Assembly (NCBI GenBank): GCA_010028225.1
Contig: RGOY01000085.1
Coordinates: 1 to 5,662, forward strand
Source: Actinomycetota bacterium
GTDB lineage: Bacteria; Actinomycetota; Actinomycetes; Nanopelagicales; Nanopelagicaceae
DNA length: 5,662 nucleotides
Reading direction: 5' to 3'
This document shows, in pieces, positions 1 to 5,662 of this stretch. Within the stretch, counting starts at the first letter, position 1. Each line of letters opens with the position of its first letter. The notes under the pieces were generated by a model that was given only the letters and a program-made list of their open reading frames with translations, made no database searches and was not told the origin of the DNA. The position numbers were made by a program, and so were the translations under genes.

Positions 1-3
1 GCT

Positions 4-180
4 TTAGATACCTTCGCGTTTATTACGTCTGATTGTGTATCTGATTCCTATAACGCCGAGTGCGATACCGACGATTGCTGTGTAGATGTACTTTGAGTCT
101 GCGCCAGTTGCGAGTGCAAAGACTAAGTAGACCGCCCAGAGAAAGATTCCAACAACTATAGCGATTAGCGCGCTTCGCAT
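4..180 (-). CDS. Small two-helix membrane protein, DUF2530-like
   Basis: This is a complete 58-residue reading frame starting MRSALIAIVV and ending in a basic tail RRNKREGI before a TAA stop at 4-6. Two hydrophobic segments (about residues 4-24 and 32-50) are separated by a short polar turn (TGADSK), so a two-pass inner-membrane protein is expected. The first helix carries a Trp (W15). The second has the G-I-A-L-G-V-I-G-I-R-Y pattern followed by basic residues, which resembles what I remember of the C-terminal half of DUF2530, an actinobacterial membrane family of unknown function. The start is constrained: an in-frame TAG lies four codons upstream, leaving this ATG or a nearby CTG. No Shine-Dalgarno is visible, but a TAGACT hexamer ends 6 nt before the ATG, suggesting a leaderless mRNA. 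It is divergent from the MFS exporter. The reading frame is well supported; the family name is tentative and no function can be given. Confidence 0.72.
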   Translation of the reverse strand: MRSALIAIVVGIFLWAVYLVFALATGADSKYIYTAIVGIALGVIGIRYTIRRNKREGI

Positions 181-186
181 AGTCAG

Positions 187-192
187 AGTCTA
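187..192 (-). promoter_or_regulatory. Candidate -10 element for the small membrane gene (leaderless)
   Basis: On the minus strand the sequence reads TAGACT, then CTGACT, then the ATG at 180-178. TAGACT fits the TANNNT form of an actinobacterial -10 box. The 6-nt gap would place the transcription start at the A of the start codon, giving a leaderless transcript. No convincing -35 box is seen 16-18 bp upstream and there is no Shine-Dalgarno. A near-identical box faces the other way at 222-227. The spacing is seen directly; promoter activity is inferred. Confidence 0.45.
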
Positions 193-221
193 GTCGGCAA
201 CGAGAAGGCCGAGCTTCGCAC

Positions 222-227
222 TAGAGT
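222..227 (+). promoter_or_regulatory. Candidate -10 element for the MFS exporter (leaderless)
   Basis: TAGAGT fits TANNNT and is followed by exactly 6 nt (AATGGC) before the GTG start at 234. This is the spacing expected if transcription begins at the start codon. The only purine-rich stretch upstream (GAGAAGG, 202-208) is about 25 nt from the GTG, too far to act as a ribosome binding site. No -35 match is visible. The 8-mer ACTAGAGT (220-227) is an inverted, one-mismatch copy of ACTAGACT on the other strand (194-187). Confidence 0.45.
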
Positions 228-233
228 AATGGC

Positions 234-1481
234 GTGAGTTCGTTGCGATCCTTCCGCCATCGCAACTACCGAATCCTTTATCCGGCGAATGCGGTAAGCA
301 ATATCGGAACCTGGGCTCAGCGAGTTGCTCAGGATTGGTTGGTCCTTGAACTAACGGGATCGAGTTTTTATCTTGGAATTGTCACAGGGTTGCAGTTCGC
401 TCCGGCACTTCTTTTCAGTATGCAAGGAGGCAAACTTGCCGATAAGTTCAATAAGCGAAAATTGCTCATCTACTGCAATCTTGGTGGCTTTATCTCCTCA
501 TTTGCACTGGGAGTATTGATTCTCACAGATTTAATCGCACTCTGGCATGTCTTCTTCTTCGCATTCACCCTGGGGCTTGCCTCGGCGCTGGATGCTCCAG
601 TGCGCCAGGCATTTACTAGTGAGATCGTCGGAAAAGCAGATCTTCCTAATGCAGTAAGTCTGAATTCAGCGAATTTCAATGCCGCAAGACTTATCGGTCC
701 GGGTCTATCTGGACTTTTGATCGCCGCCGCCGGTACTGGCCCATCGTTCTTGTTCAACTCACTCTCATTTCTTGGCGTTGTCTTTGCACTAACCGCAATA
801 AAAGAGTCAGACCTCTTTATCGAAGCGAAACCGAATCTAGATTCAAAAGTTCGAGAGGCGATTGCTTATATACGTGCAAGGCCAGATCTCTACGGCACGA
901 TGATTGTGGTCTTCTTTGGAGCAACATTTGGTTTCAACTTCGCAATCTATAACGCCTTGATGACCACGAAAGAGTTTGGTCTTGGTGTCGAGGTATTTGG
1001 CGCACTTGGAAGCATCCTTGCCATCGGCTCACTCTCAGCAGCAATCATCTCGGCAAAGTTTGAGAAGAGGCGTACCCCCAAGCGAGTGATGCTTGGCATC
1101 TTTGGCTTTGGTCTCGCATTGATGGTCGGCTCACAGTCACCTAACTTCATCACCTATGCGCTGATCCTGCCCGTTACAGGATTCATTGCTTTGCTCACGA
1201 TGATAACGGCGAATTCTTTGATGCAAGTTCGAACTGATCCAGTTATCCGAGGTCGAGTGATGGGCGTCTACCTCACTGTCTTCCTTGGCGGAACTCCGAT
1301 AGGTTCACCGATTCTTGGTGCGCTCGCTGGTGCAATTGGCATTCGCTGGACCATGTTCCTCTGTGGCGCTATTACAGCGCTCTCGGGTCTCATCACCTAT
1401 ATCTGGCTTAAAGATCGAATCGGAAATCCTTCAAGCTACGCCGTTGAAGATGTCTTGGATACGAGTCCGGACGATAAGTAG
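234..1481 (+). CDS. MFS transporter, MFS_3 / EntS-like (DHA3) exporter family
   Basis: This 415-residue major facilitator protein has about 12 predicted membrane helices and lies in the cytoplasmic membrane. It is probably a proton-driven drug or small-molecule exporter; the substrate cannot be read from sequence. The N-terminus (RSFRHRNYRILYPANAVSNI) and the following GTWAQRVAQDWLVLELT stretch are typical of the MFS_3 family, which includes the enterobactin exporter EntS. MFS motif A appears between helices 2 and 3 as GGKLADKFNKRK (residues 65-76). The family-typical DAPVRQAF lies at 120-127, RLIGPGLSG at 152-160, and RGRVMGVY at 339-346 before helix 11. The C-terminus is a short acidic tail. 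GTG at 234 is the only usable start, because an in-frame TAG lies at 222-224 with no other start codon between. The length is normal for the family and no frame damage is seen. It converges on the minus-strand block with a 26-bp gap, and no terminator of its own is visible. Confidence 0.9.
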   Translation: MSSLRSFRHRNYRILYPANAVSNIGTWAQRVAQDWLVLELTGSSFYLGIVTGLQFAPALLFSMQGGKLADKFNKRKLLIYCNLGGFISSFALGVLILTDLIALWHVFFFAFTLGLASALDAPVRQAFTSEIVGKADLPNAVSLNSANFNAARLIGPGLSGLLIAAAGTGPSFLFNSLSFLGVVFALTAIKESDLFIEAKPNLDSKVREAIAYIRARPDLYGTMIVVFFGATFGFNFAIYNALMTTKEFGLGVEVFGALGSILAIGSLSAAIISAKFEKRRTPKRVMLGIFGFGLALMVGSQSPNFITYALILPVTGFIALLTMITANSLMQVRTDPVIRGRVMGVYLTVFLGGTPIGSPILGALAGAIGIRWTMFLCGAITALSGLITYIWLKDRIGNPSSYAVEDVLDTSPDDK

Positions 1482-1496
1482 AAGTTAGACAGAGTC

Positions 1497-1518
1497 AAAA
1501 AATGCTCTTAAGCACTCT
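1497..1518 (-). terminator. Probable intrinsic terminator of the pdxH-serC-MFS block
   Basis: On the minus strand AGAGTGCT and AGCATTTT can pair as an 8-bp stem with two G-U wobbles, closed by a 4-nt TAAG loop. The core TGCT/AGCA pairs are perfect. The 3' arm runs into six consecutive T (complement of A 1497-1502). The TAA stop codon of the MFS permease (1510-1508) lies in the loop. The stem is weak, with only two G-C pairs, so efficiency is uncertain. Read on the plus strand the hairpin has no T-run, so it is unlikely to terminate the converging exporter. Confidence 0.5.
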
Positions 1519-2656
1519 CGCGCACATCTGATCTCAGCAAGAGCGTCACTCCCGCCAGAAGAATGAATACGGGAACCAAGAGCAGAGAGGTGGAGATTCC
1601 CTTTTGATCGGAGAGCGATCCGATTAAGAATGGCGCACACCCAATAGCCACGCCAGCACCGAGTGCACTCACACCAATAGCTAGATCTGGCTTGTCTTTC
1701 GCAAACCTCAGCAAGCGAAGTGAGAAGAGCGCGAACTGCGCTGAAGTCCCAAGCCCGGTAAGAAAGAGCCCAATGAGACTTGCTGCAACTATCGGTGATG
1801 CCCAGAAGATGAGAAAGCCGAAGAGTTGAATGAGTATCAAAATAAAAGCTCGGACATCCACATCGATTCTTGGGAAGACGAGCGTTCCATACCATCGTCC
1901 CAGCGCCATACCGAGTGCGAAACAGAGTACTGCCGTTGTTGCATTTCCACTTGAGAGTGAGAACTTTTCACGAAGGTGCGCTGCGGACCAGAAAGTTGTT
2001 GAGAATTCCGCAGAGATCGCAAAGGTAAGTCCAAGCCAGCCAATCCAATATCTCTTGCCTAGAGGTCCACGCTGGCGTCCATCTTCACTTTTCTCGTGAA
2101 TCTCATCGATATGCCTTTTCGAAAGTTTGTAAGCAAGTAGAGCGAGCGGAAAGACGATGAGAAGTCCAAGTCGCCAACTCAGACCCAGCGAAGCAAGGGT
2201 TCCAATCGCAACTGTGCCGAGCAGATACATCGATGAGTTGAAGCCATTTGCTTGGGCGATAGCAACCGTTGAATTGCTTGCATGATTTTGTGAGAGAAAA
2301 GTGACGCCGTTATTGATCATAACCGTGACACCGAAGCCAATGAGGGCGGTTGCGGTGATTGTGAGTGCTGGAGGTTGCAACACAATGAATCCGAGAGCAC
2401 CAGCAAGAAATGTCAGCATCCCGATCCACGATGTGGTGAATCGGCCAAAGTGATGAACTAGTCGCGCGTTGAGTTGGCCAGCGATCAAACCAGAGAATCC
2501 CAGTGAGGTGCCATGAAGGCCGGCGACTAGTCCTGAAGTTCCTTGGTCAGATTGCAGTAGCGGCTGAGCAGGGCCAAAGCCCCCCATGAAGAAACCAAGA
2601 ATTCCTAGTTGAGAGGCGATATACCAGAACTGAGCATCACGCTTGAAAGTGGTCAA
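1508..2656 (-). CDS. MFS permease of unknown substrate, last gene of the serC block
   Basis: This 382-residue polytopic membrane protein has about 12 hydrophobic segments: six between residues 10 and 177, a charged cytoplasmic loop (about 178-202, HIDEIHEKSEDGRQRG) and six more to residue 374. That 6+6 plan is the major facilitator fold. Motif A-like loops are degenerate: NARLVHHFGRF (63-73) after helix 2 and GRWYGTLVFPRID (253-265) after helix 8. It is not closely similar to the other MFS protein in the window and lacks that protein's DAPVRQAF motif. The start is taken as TTG at 2656-2654, which overlaps the serC TGA stop in TTGA (4 bp). Helix 1 begins only about 10 residues later, so a start further in (M24) would delete it. 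No separate promoter or well-spaced ribosome binding site is visible, so it is probably co-transcribed and translationally coupled with serC. Export of an amino acid or a similar metabolite would be a guess. Family call is firm, substrate unknown. Confidence 0.88.
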   Translation of the reverse strand: MTTFKRDAQFWYIASQLGILGFFMGGFGPAQPLLQSDQGTSGLVAGLHGTSLGFSGLIAGQLNARLVHHFGRFTTSWIGMLTFLAGALGFIVLQPPALTITATALIGFGVTVMINNGVTFLSQNHASNSTVAIAQANGFNSSMYLLGTVAIGTLASLGLSWRLGLLIVFPLALLAYKLSKRHIDEIHEKSEDGRQRGPLGKRYWIGWLGLTFAISAEFSTTFWSAAHLREKFSLSSGNATTAVLCFALGMALGRWYGTLVFPRIDVDVRAFILILIQLFGFLIFWASPIVAASLIGLFLTGLGTSAQFALFSLRLLRFAKDKPDLAIGVSALGAGVAIGCAPFLIGSLSDQKGISTSLLLVPVFILLAGVTLLLRSDVRESA

Positions 2657-3774
2657 GCCTTCATCGCGCCGATCACATAATCGATTGATGCGGTGAGCGC
2701 TTGGATATCTGAGGGCTCGATTGCAGGGAACATCCCTACTCGCAACTGATTTCTCCCAAGTTTTCGATAGGGCTCAGTGTCGACGATTCCATTAGCTCGA
2801 AGGGTCTTTGCTATCGCAAGTGCATCGATACTCTCATCGAAATCTATTGTCGCCACGACATTCGATCTCATCGCAGAATCAGTGACGAATGGCTTTGCAA
2901 ATCCACTTTTCTCTGCCCAGCCGTAGATATGGCTAGCGCTTTCTGCGCTTCGCCCAGCAGCAAATCGAAGTCCGCCATTGGAGTTCATCCACTCGATCTG
3001 TTCAGCCAAGAGCCAGAGCGTGATAACTGCTGGAGTGTTGTAAGTCTGATCCAACTTGCTATTCTCGATAGCAATCGAGAGATCAAGAAAAGCCGGCATC
3101 CAGCGACCACTCTTCTTGATTCGCTCTGCACGTTCAAGTGCAGCAGGGCTCATCAAGGCAATCCAGATTCCACCATCTGATGCGAAAGATTTCTGTGGTG
3201 CGAAGTAATAAGCATCGAATTCTTTGGCGTCCACATCAAGTCCACCTGCCGCGCTTGTCGCATCGACTGCTACCAATGCCCCATCGCTACCTTCAGGTCG
3301 CTTGATTTGCATAGCGACACCGGTAGACGTTTCATTGTGGGTGAGCGCATAAAGATCAACACCAACTTCGGCCCGGGCAAAAGGATGTGTCCCTGGTTCG
3401 GATGAGATGACCGATGGTGCATCTAAGAATGGAGCCTCTTTCGCAGCGGCTGTGAATTTGGATGAGAACTCACCGAAGTTCAAATGCTGCGATTTCTTCT
3501 CTATCAATCCGAAAGTTGCGATATCCCAGAATGCAGTTGAGCCACCGTTTCCAAGAACTACCTCGTACCCAGCAGGGAGAGAGAAGAGGGAGGTGAGTCC
3601 TTCTCGGACGCGATGAACCACTTCTTTGACGCCCTTTTGGCGATGCGAGGTACCAATAACCGAGGCAGCGCGGGTAAGGAGTGAATCAAGGGCCTCGCCA
3701 CGGACTTTGGAAGGCCCGCAACCGAAACGTCCATCTTTCGGCTTGAGTGACTCAGGGATTTTTATCTCGCTCAT
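2653..3774 (-). CDS. serC: Phosphoserine aminotransferase (actinobacterial type)
   Basis: This PLP-dependent, class V fold aminotransferase converts 3-phosphohydroxypyruvate and glutamate to O-phosphoserine and 2-oxoglutarate, the second step of serine biosynthesis in the cytoplasm. The protein is 373 residues. From memory it resembles mycobacterial SerC from end to end. Landmarks are PKDGRFGCGPSKVR (12-25), GTSHRQ (41-46), LGNGGSTAFWD (74-84), HNETSTGV (146-153), the VDATSAAGG segment with D171 expected to contact the pyridine nitrogen, and FAPQKSFASDGG with Schiff-base Lys195. After these come QTYNTP (243-248) and the C-terminal IVDTEPYRKLGRNQLRVGMFP (330-350). The frame is open upstream to 3900, but the added 42 residues overlap pdxH and do not resemble the family, so ATG 3774 (MSEIKIPESLKP) is chosen. 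It follows pdxH after 19 bp with no clear Shine-Dalgarno, and overlaps the downstream permease by 4 bp. In some bacteria SerC also serves de novo B6 synthesis; nothing here shows that. Confidence 0.97.
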   Translation of the reverse strand: MSEIKIPESLKPKDGRFGCGPSKVRGEALDSLLTRAASVIGTSHRQKGVKEVVHRVREGLTSLFSLPAGYEVVLGNGGSTAFWDIATFGLIEKKSQHLNFGEFSSKFTAAAKEAPFLDAPSVISSEPGTHPFARAEVGVDLYALTHNETSTGVAMQIKRPEGSDGALVAVDATSAAGGLDVDAKEFDAYYFAPQKSFASDGGIWIALMSPAALERAERIKKSGRWMPAFLDLSIAIENSKLDQTYNTPAVITLWLLAEQIEWMNSNGGLRFAAGRSAESASHIYGWAEKSGFAKPFVTDSAMRSNVVATIDFDESIDALAIAKTLRANGIVDTEPYRKLGRNQLRVGMFPAIEPSDIQALTASIDYVIGAMKA

Positions 3775-3793
3775 GACGGCTAAGGCTAAGCCA

Positions 3794-4492
3794 TTACGGA
3801 TTGAGTCTGATTCGATTCCAGAGTGATAAACCTTGCTTATTTGGTTGCTTGGCTTCCTCACCGGGGGAATTCTCATTGTTGATGTAACGGATGCGATCAT
3901 GAAGCCGGCTGTAGCGACCTTGCCAGAACTCGATGCTCCTTGGGGCTACAACGAACCCACCCCAATGTGGTGGACGAGGAACGACGGTCCCTTCTGGGAA
4001 ACGTTTCTTAAAGTCCTCGACTCGGGTTTCGAGTTCACTTCGAGAATCAAGAATGGCTGATTGTGTGCTCGCCCACGCACCAATCTGACTTCCGTAGGGC
4101 CTTGTCGCAAAATATTGATCAGAGAGATTTTCAGAAAGTCTCCTCGCCTCTCCCGTGACAATCACTTGTCGCTCCATCACATACCAGGGAAAGAGGAGCG
4201 AGACTCGGCCATCGCTTGCAATGGCTTGCGCTTTTCGTGAGTTGTAGTTGGTGAAGAAGGAGAAGCCGGCTTCAGTGAGGTCTTTGAGTAGGACGGTTCG
4301 CGATGTGAGATCACTCGTGGAAAGGACCATCGCATTTGGTTCGACGATGTGGGCATTGGCGCTCGCCTCAGCGAGCCACTGCCGAAAAAGTGTGAAGGGG
4401 TCATCTGGAAGATTCGCCTCAAGAAGACCTATATCGCCATAGCTTCTTCGCATCTCACCCAGTTGACGGCGGAGTTGCTCATCGTTGGTCAT
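3794..4492 (-). CDS. pdxH: Pyridoxamine/pyridoxine 5'-phosphate oxidase
   Basis: This FMN-dependent cytoplasmic enzyme oxidises pyridoxamine 5'-phosphate or pyridoxine 5'-phosphate to PLP with O2, the salvage or final step of vitamin B6 metabolism. The ATG start at 4492 gives 232 residues. A GTG at 4510 would add six (MTLDTA) and cannot be excluded; neither has a Shine-Dalgarno. Numbering from the ATG, the family landmarks are MRRSYGDIGL (14-23), EPNAMVLST (51-59), the FMN-binding SRTVLLKD (64-71), FFTNYNSRKA (79-88), LFPWYVMERQV (100-110), ATRPYGSQIGAWAS (129-142) and EFWQGRYSRLHDRIRY (188-203). The RLHDR near the C-terminus corresponds to the E. coli segment with substrate-contacting Arg197 and His199. 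The end WNRIRLNP matches the usual W-x-x-x-RL-x-P terminus, but a polar stretch of about 20 residues (about 204-224, rich in N, E, K, Q) separates it from RIRY, longer than in E. coli PdxH. It leads the serC block and is divergent from citrate synthase. Its product is the cofactor SerC needs. Confidence 0.95.
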   Translation of the reverse strand: MTNDEQLRRQLGEMRRSYGDIGLLEANLPDDPFTLFRQWLAEASANAHIVEPNAMVLSTSDLTSRTVLLKDLTEAGFSFFTNYNSRKAQAIASDGRVSLLFPWYVMERQVIVTGEARRLSENLSDQYFATRPYGSQIGAWASTQSAILDSRSELETRVEDFKKRFPEGTVVPRPPHWGGFVVAPRSIEFWQGRYSRLHDRIRYINNENSPGEEAKQPNKQGLSLWNRIRLNP

Positions 4493-4556
4493 GGCTGTAT
4501 CTAAGGTCACTTTCGTCTACGAGTCACTTTGAGATCTAGCGGGCCTGTTTTTGAGT

Positions 4557-4585
4557 TTGTCTCCAACGGCCTTGGTCGAGAGAAT
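4557..4585 (+). promoter_or_regulatory. Weak candidate promoter for citrate synthase
   Basis: TTGTCT (4557-4562) matches TTGACA at four of six positions. It is followed by a 17-bp spacer and GAGAAT (4580-4585), which matches TATAAT at four of six including the key second A and final T. It would start transcription near 4592, giving a short leader that contains the Shine-Dalgarno. The match is modest and could be chance. Confidence 0.25.
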
Positions 4586-4605
4586 AGCCCCAGGCGACCA
4601 CTCGA

Positions 4606-4611
4606 TAAGGA
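4606..4611 (+). promoter_or_regulatory. Shine-Dalgarno of citrate synthase
   Basis: TAAGGA ends 7 nt before the ATG at 4619, a good anti-16S match at normal spacing. It is the clearest ribosome binding site in the window and fixes the citrate synthase start. The other starts here lack one, which suggests this gene has a leadered mRNA while some neighbours may be leaderless or coupled. Confidence 0.65.
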
Positions 4612-4618
4612 CTATCTC

Positions 4619-5662
4619 ATGAGCGATTTCAAGCCCGGCCTAGAAGGCGTCATAGCGTTCGAATCAGAGATCGCAGAGCCAGATAAAGAAGGCAGTGCGC
4701 TTCGTTATCGCGGCGTAGATATCGAAGATTTGGTCGGACGAGTTACCTTCGGAAATGTCTGGGGACTCCTTGTTGATGATGAATTTAATCCAGGTCTTCC
4801 ACCGGCAGAGCCTTTCCCGCTTCCAGTTCATTCCGGTGATGTTCGAGTCGATGTGCAATCTGCGATTGCGATGCTTGCGCCATCATGGGGCTTGAAGCCG
4901 TTGCTTGATATCTCAGATGAAGAGGCGCGAAATAATCTTGCTCGAGTCTCGGTGATGGTTCTCTCTTATGTAGCGCAATCGGCGCGTGGTACTTGGCAGC
5001 CGATGATTCCACAGAGTGAAGTCGATAAGGCTCACACTGTAGTCGAGCGAATGATGATTCGTTGGCGCGGTGAACCTGATCCCAAGCATGTCCGTGCAAT
5101 CGATGCGTATTTTGTTTCTGCTGCAGAACATGGCATGAATGCCTCAACTTTCACTGCGCGAGTTATTGCATCTACCGGTGCTGACGTTGCAGCAGCGATG
5201 TCTGGTGCTATTGGTGCGATGTCTGGACCACTTCATGGTGGTGCGCCATCTCGAGTCCTTCATATGATTGAAGAAGTTGAGAAGAATGGTGATGCGCGTG
5301 GTTACGTCAAAGGAATTCTTGATCGCAAAGAACGCTTGATGGGCTTCGGTCACCGTGTCTATCGGGCGGAAGATCCTCGTGCCAGAACTCTTCGTCGTAC
5401 AGCGAAAGAACTTGGTGCACCTCGTTATGAAGTAGCACTTGAGTTGGAAAAGGCTGCGCTCGCCGAACTGCAGGAGCGCTACCCAGATCGCGTTCTCGAG
5501 ACCAACGTGGAATTCTGGGCGGCGATTGTTCTCGATTTCGCAGAAGTACCTGCGCACCTCTTCACATCGATGTTCACCTCGGCGCGTACTGCTGGGTGGA
5601 GCGCTCATATCTTGGAGCAGAAGCGAACTGGACGTTTGGTTCGTCCATCTGCACGGTATGTT
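4619..5662 (+). CDS. Citrate synthase, actinobacterial citrate synthase 2 type (3' end beyond window)
   Basis: This enzyme condenses acetyl-CoA and oxaloacetate to citrate, the entry step of the TCA cycle, in the cytoplasm. The 348 codons visible run in frame to the last base. By memory of mycobacterial CitA (about 373 residues) roughly 25 residues are missing because the window ends, not because the gene is broken. The N-terminus GLEGVIAFESEIAEPDKEG and LRYRGVDIEDL (28-38) match that subfamily. Expected active-site residues are His171 in AEHGMNAST, His206 in GPLHGGAP and His245 in MGFGHRVYRAEDPRA, with Arg323 in SARTAGW. At the place of the usual catalytic Asp (NVDF in E. coli) this protein has Glu298 (NVEFWAA), which I recall also in mycobacterial CitA. 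The ATG is set by the TAAGGA ribosome binding site. It is divergent from pdxH-serC. A 2-methylcitrate synthase role is less likely given the overall CitA similarity, but cannot be ruled out from sequence alone. Confidence 0.95.
   Translation, partial: MSDFKPGLEGVIAFESEIAEPDKEGSALRYRGVDIEDLVGRVTFGNVWGLLVDDEFNPGLPPAEPFPLPVHSGDVRVDVQSAIAMLAPSWGLKPLLDISDEEARNNLARVSVMVLSYVAQSARGTWQPMIPQSEVDKAHTVVERMMIRWRGEPDPKHVRAIDAYFVSAAEHGMNASTFTARVIASTGADVAAAMSGAIGAMSGPLHGGAPSRVLHMIEEVEKNGDARGYVKGILDRKERLMGFGHRVYRAEDPRARTLRRTAKELGAPRYEVALELEKAALAELQERYPDRVLETNVEFWAAIVLDFAEVPAHLFTSMFTSARTAGWSAHILEQKRTGRLVRPSARYV

Larger units (their letters stand above)
4493..4618. other. Divergent intergenic region between pdxH and citrate synthase
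   Basis: This 126-bp gap (108 bp if pdxH starts at GTG 4510) must hold the promoters of both transcription units. I see no long inverted repeat or RNA gene. The best -10-like hexamer for pdxH is TATTCT on the minus strand (4586-4581), without a good -35 box. It would give a leader of roughly 80 nt to the ATG. Candidates for the plus strand are listed separately; the two -10 candidates overlap around 4580-4586, so the two promoters might compete. Confidence 0.4.

Noticed and set aside
229..237. Two-codon ORF (ATG GCG TGA) overlapping the exporter's GTG
   Set aside because: It could be a micro upstream ORF on a longer transcript, but the TAGAGT box predicts transcription starting after the ATG, and such a short match occurs easily by chance.
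1485..1895. 136-codon minus-strand frame overlapping the permease 3' half
   Set aside because: It runs in another frame of a clear MFS gene and its composition (many Cys, Trp, Arg, Ser) is typical of an out-of-frame translation.
3780..3792. Tandem/palindromic GGCTAAGGCTAAGCC-like repeat and a TAGCCT hexamer 8 nt before serC
   Set aside because: The repeat is very short and the hexamer spacing is not ideal; serC is better explained as part of the pdxH transcript. An internal promoter cannot be supported.
3775..3900. In-frame extension of serC by 42 codons upstream, overlapping the pdxH 3' end
   Set aside because: The extra residues do not resemble any SerC N-terminus, lie wholly over and just after conserved pdxH coding sequence, and the ATG at 3774 gives the family-typical start.
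5144..5608. 154-codon open frame on the minus strand inside citrate synthase
   Set aside because: It is antisense to a strongly conserved gene, its translation shows no recognisable domain, and it has no start signal; a codon-bias shadow.
1..5662. A novel mobile, defence, CRISPR or biosynthetic system
   Set aside because: All of the window is accounted for by core metabolic genes and common transporters. No direct-repeat array, transposase, terminal inverted repeats, tRNA or att-like site was seen on either strand.

Overview
The window looks like ordinary chromosomal DNA from an actinobacterium of moderate GC (roughly half G+C by eye, not measured). I judge the lineage from memory of protein families. 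The SerC and the citrate synthase both resemble the actinobacterial (mycobacterial-type) forms along their whole length, and a DUF2530-like small membrane protein sits at the left edge. The compact layout, GTG and TTG starts, gene overlap and apparent leaderless promoters would suit a streamlined freshwater actinobacterium (Nanopelagicales/acI type), but that placement is inference.

Layout from left to right. A 58-residue, two-helix membrane protein lies on the minus strand (4-180). It is divergent, across only 53 bp, from an MFS_3/EntS-like exporter on the plus strand (234-1481). The exporter converges on a minus-strand block read right to left: pdxH (3794-4492), serC (2653-3774) and a second, unrelated MFS permease (1508-2656). 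These three are tightly packed: 19 bp lie between pdxH and serC, and serC overlaps the permease by 4 bp (TTGA). The block appears to end in a hairpin plus T-run at 1497-1518. Divergent from pdxH, a plus-strand citrate synthase (4619 to beyond 5662) runs off the right edge, lacking roughly its last 25 residues.

How the genes fit together. PdxH makes pyridoxal 5'-phosphate (PLP), the cofactor SerC uses to convert 3-phosphohydroxypyruvate and glutamate into phosphoserine and 2-oxoglutarate. Citrate synthase feeds the TCA cycle that supplies 2-oxoglutarate. This is a central carbon, serine and B6 housekeeping locus, with transporters of unknown substrate beside it. I see no mobile element, CRISPR array, RNA gene or defence system. 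The items most worth a second look are the paired leaderless promoters at 181-233, the small membrane gene, the coupled TTG start, the stop codon inside a terminator loop, and the C-terminal insertion in PdxH.
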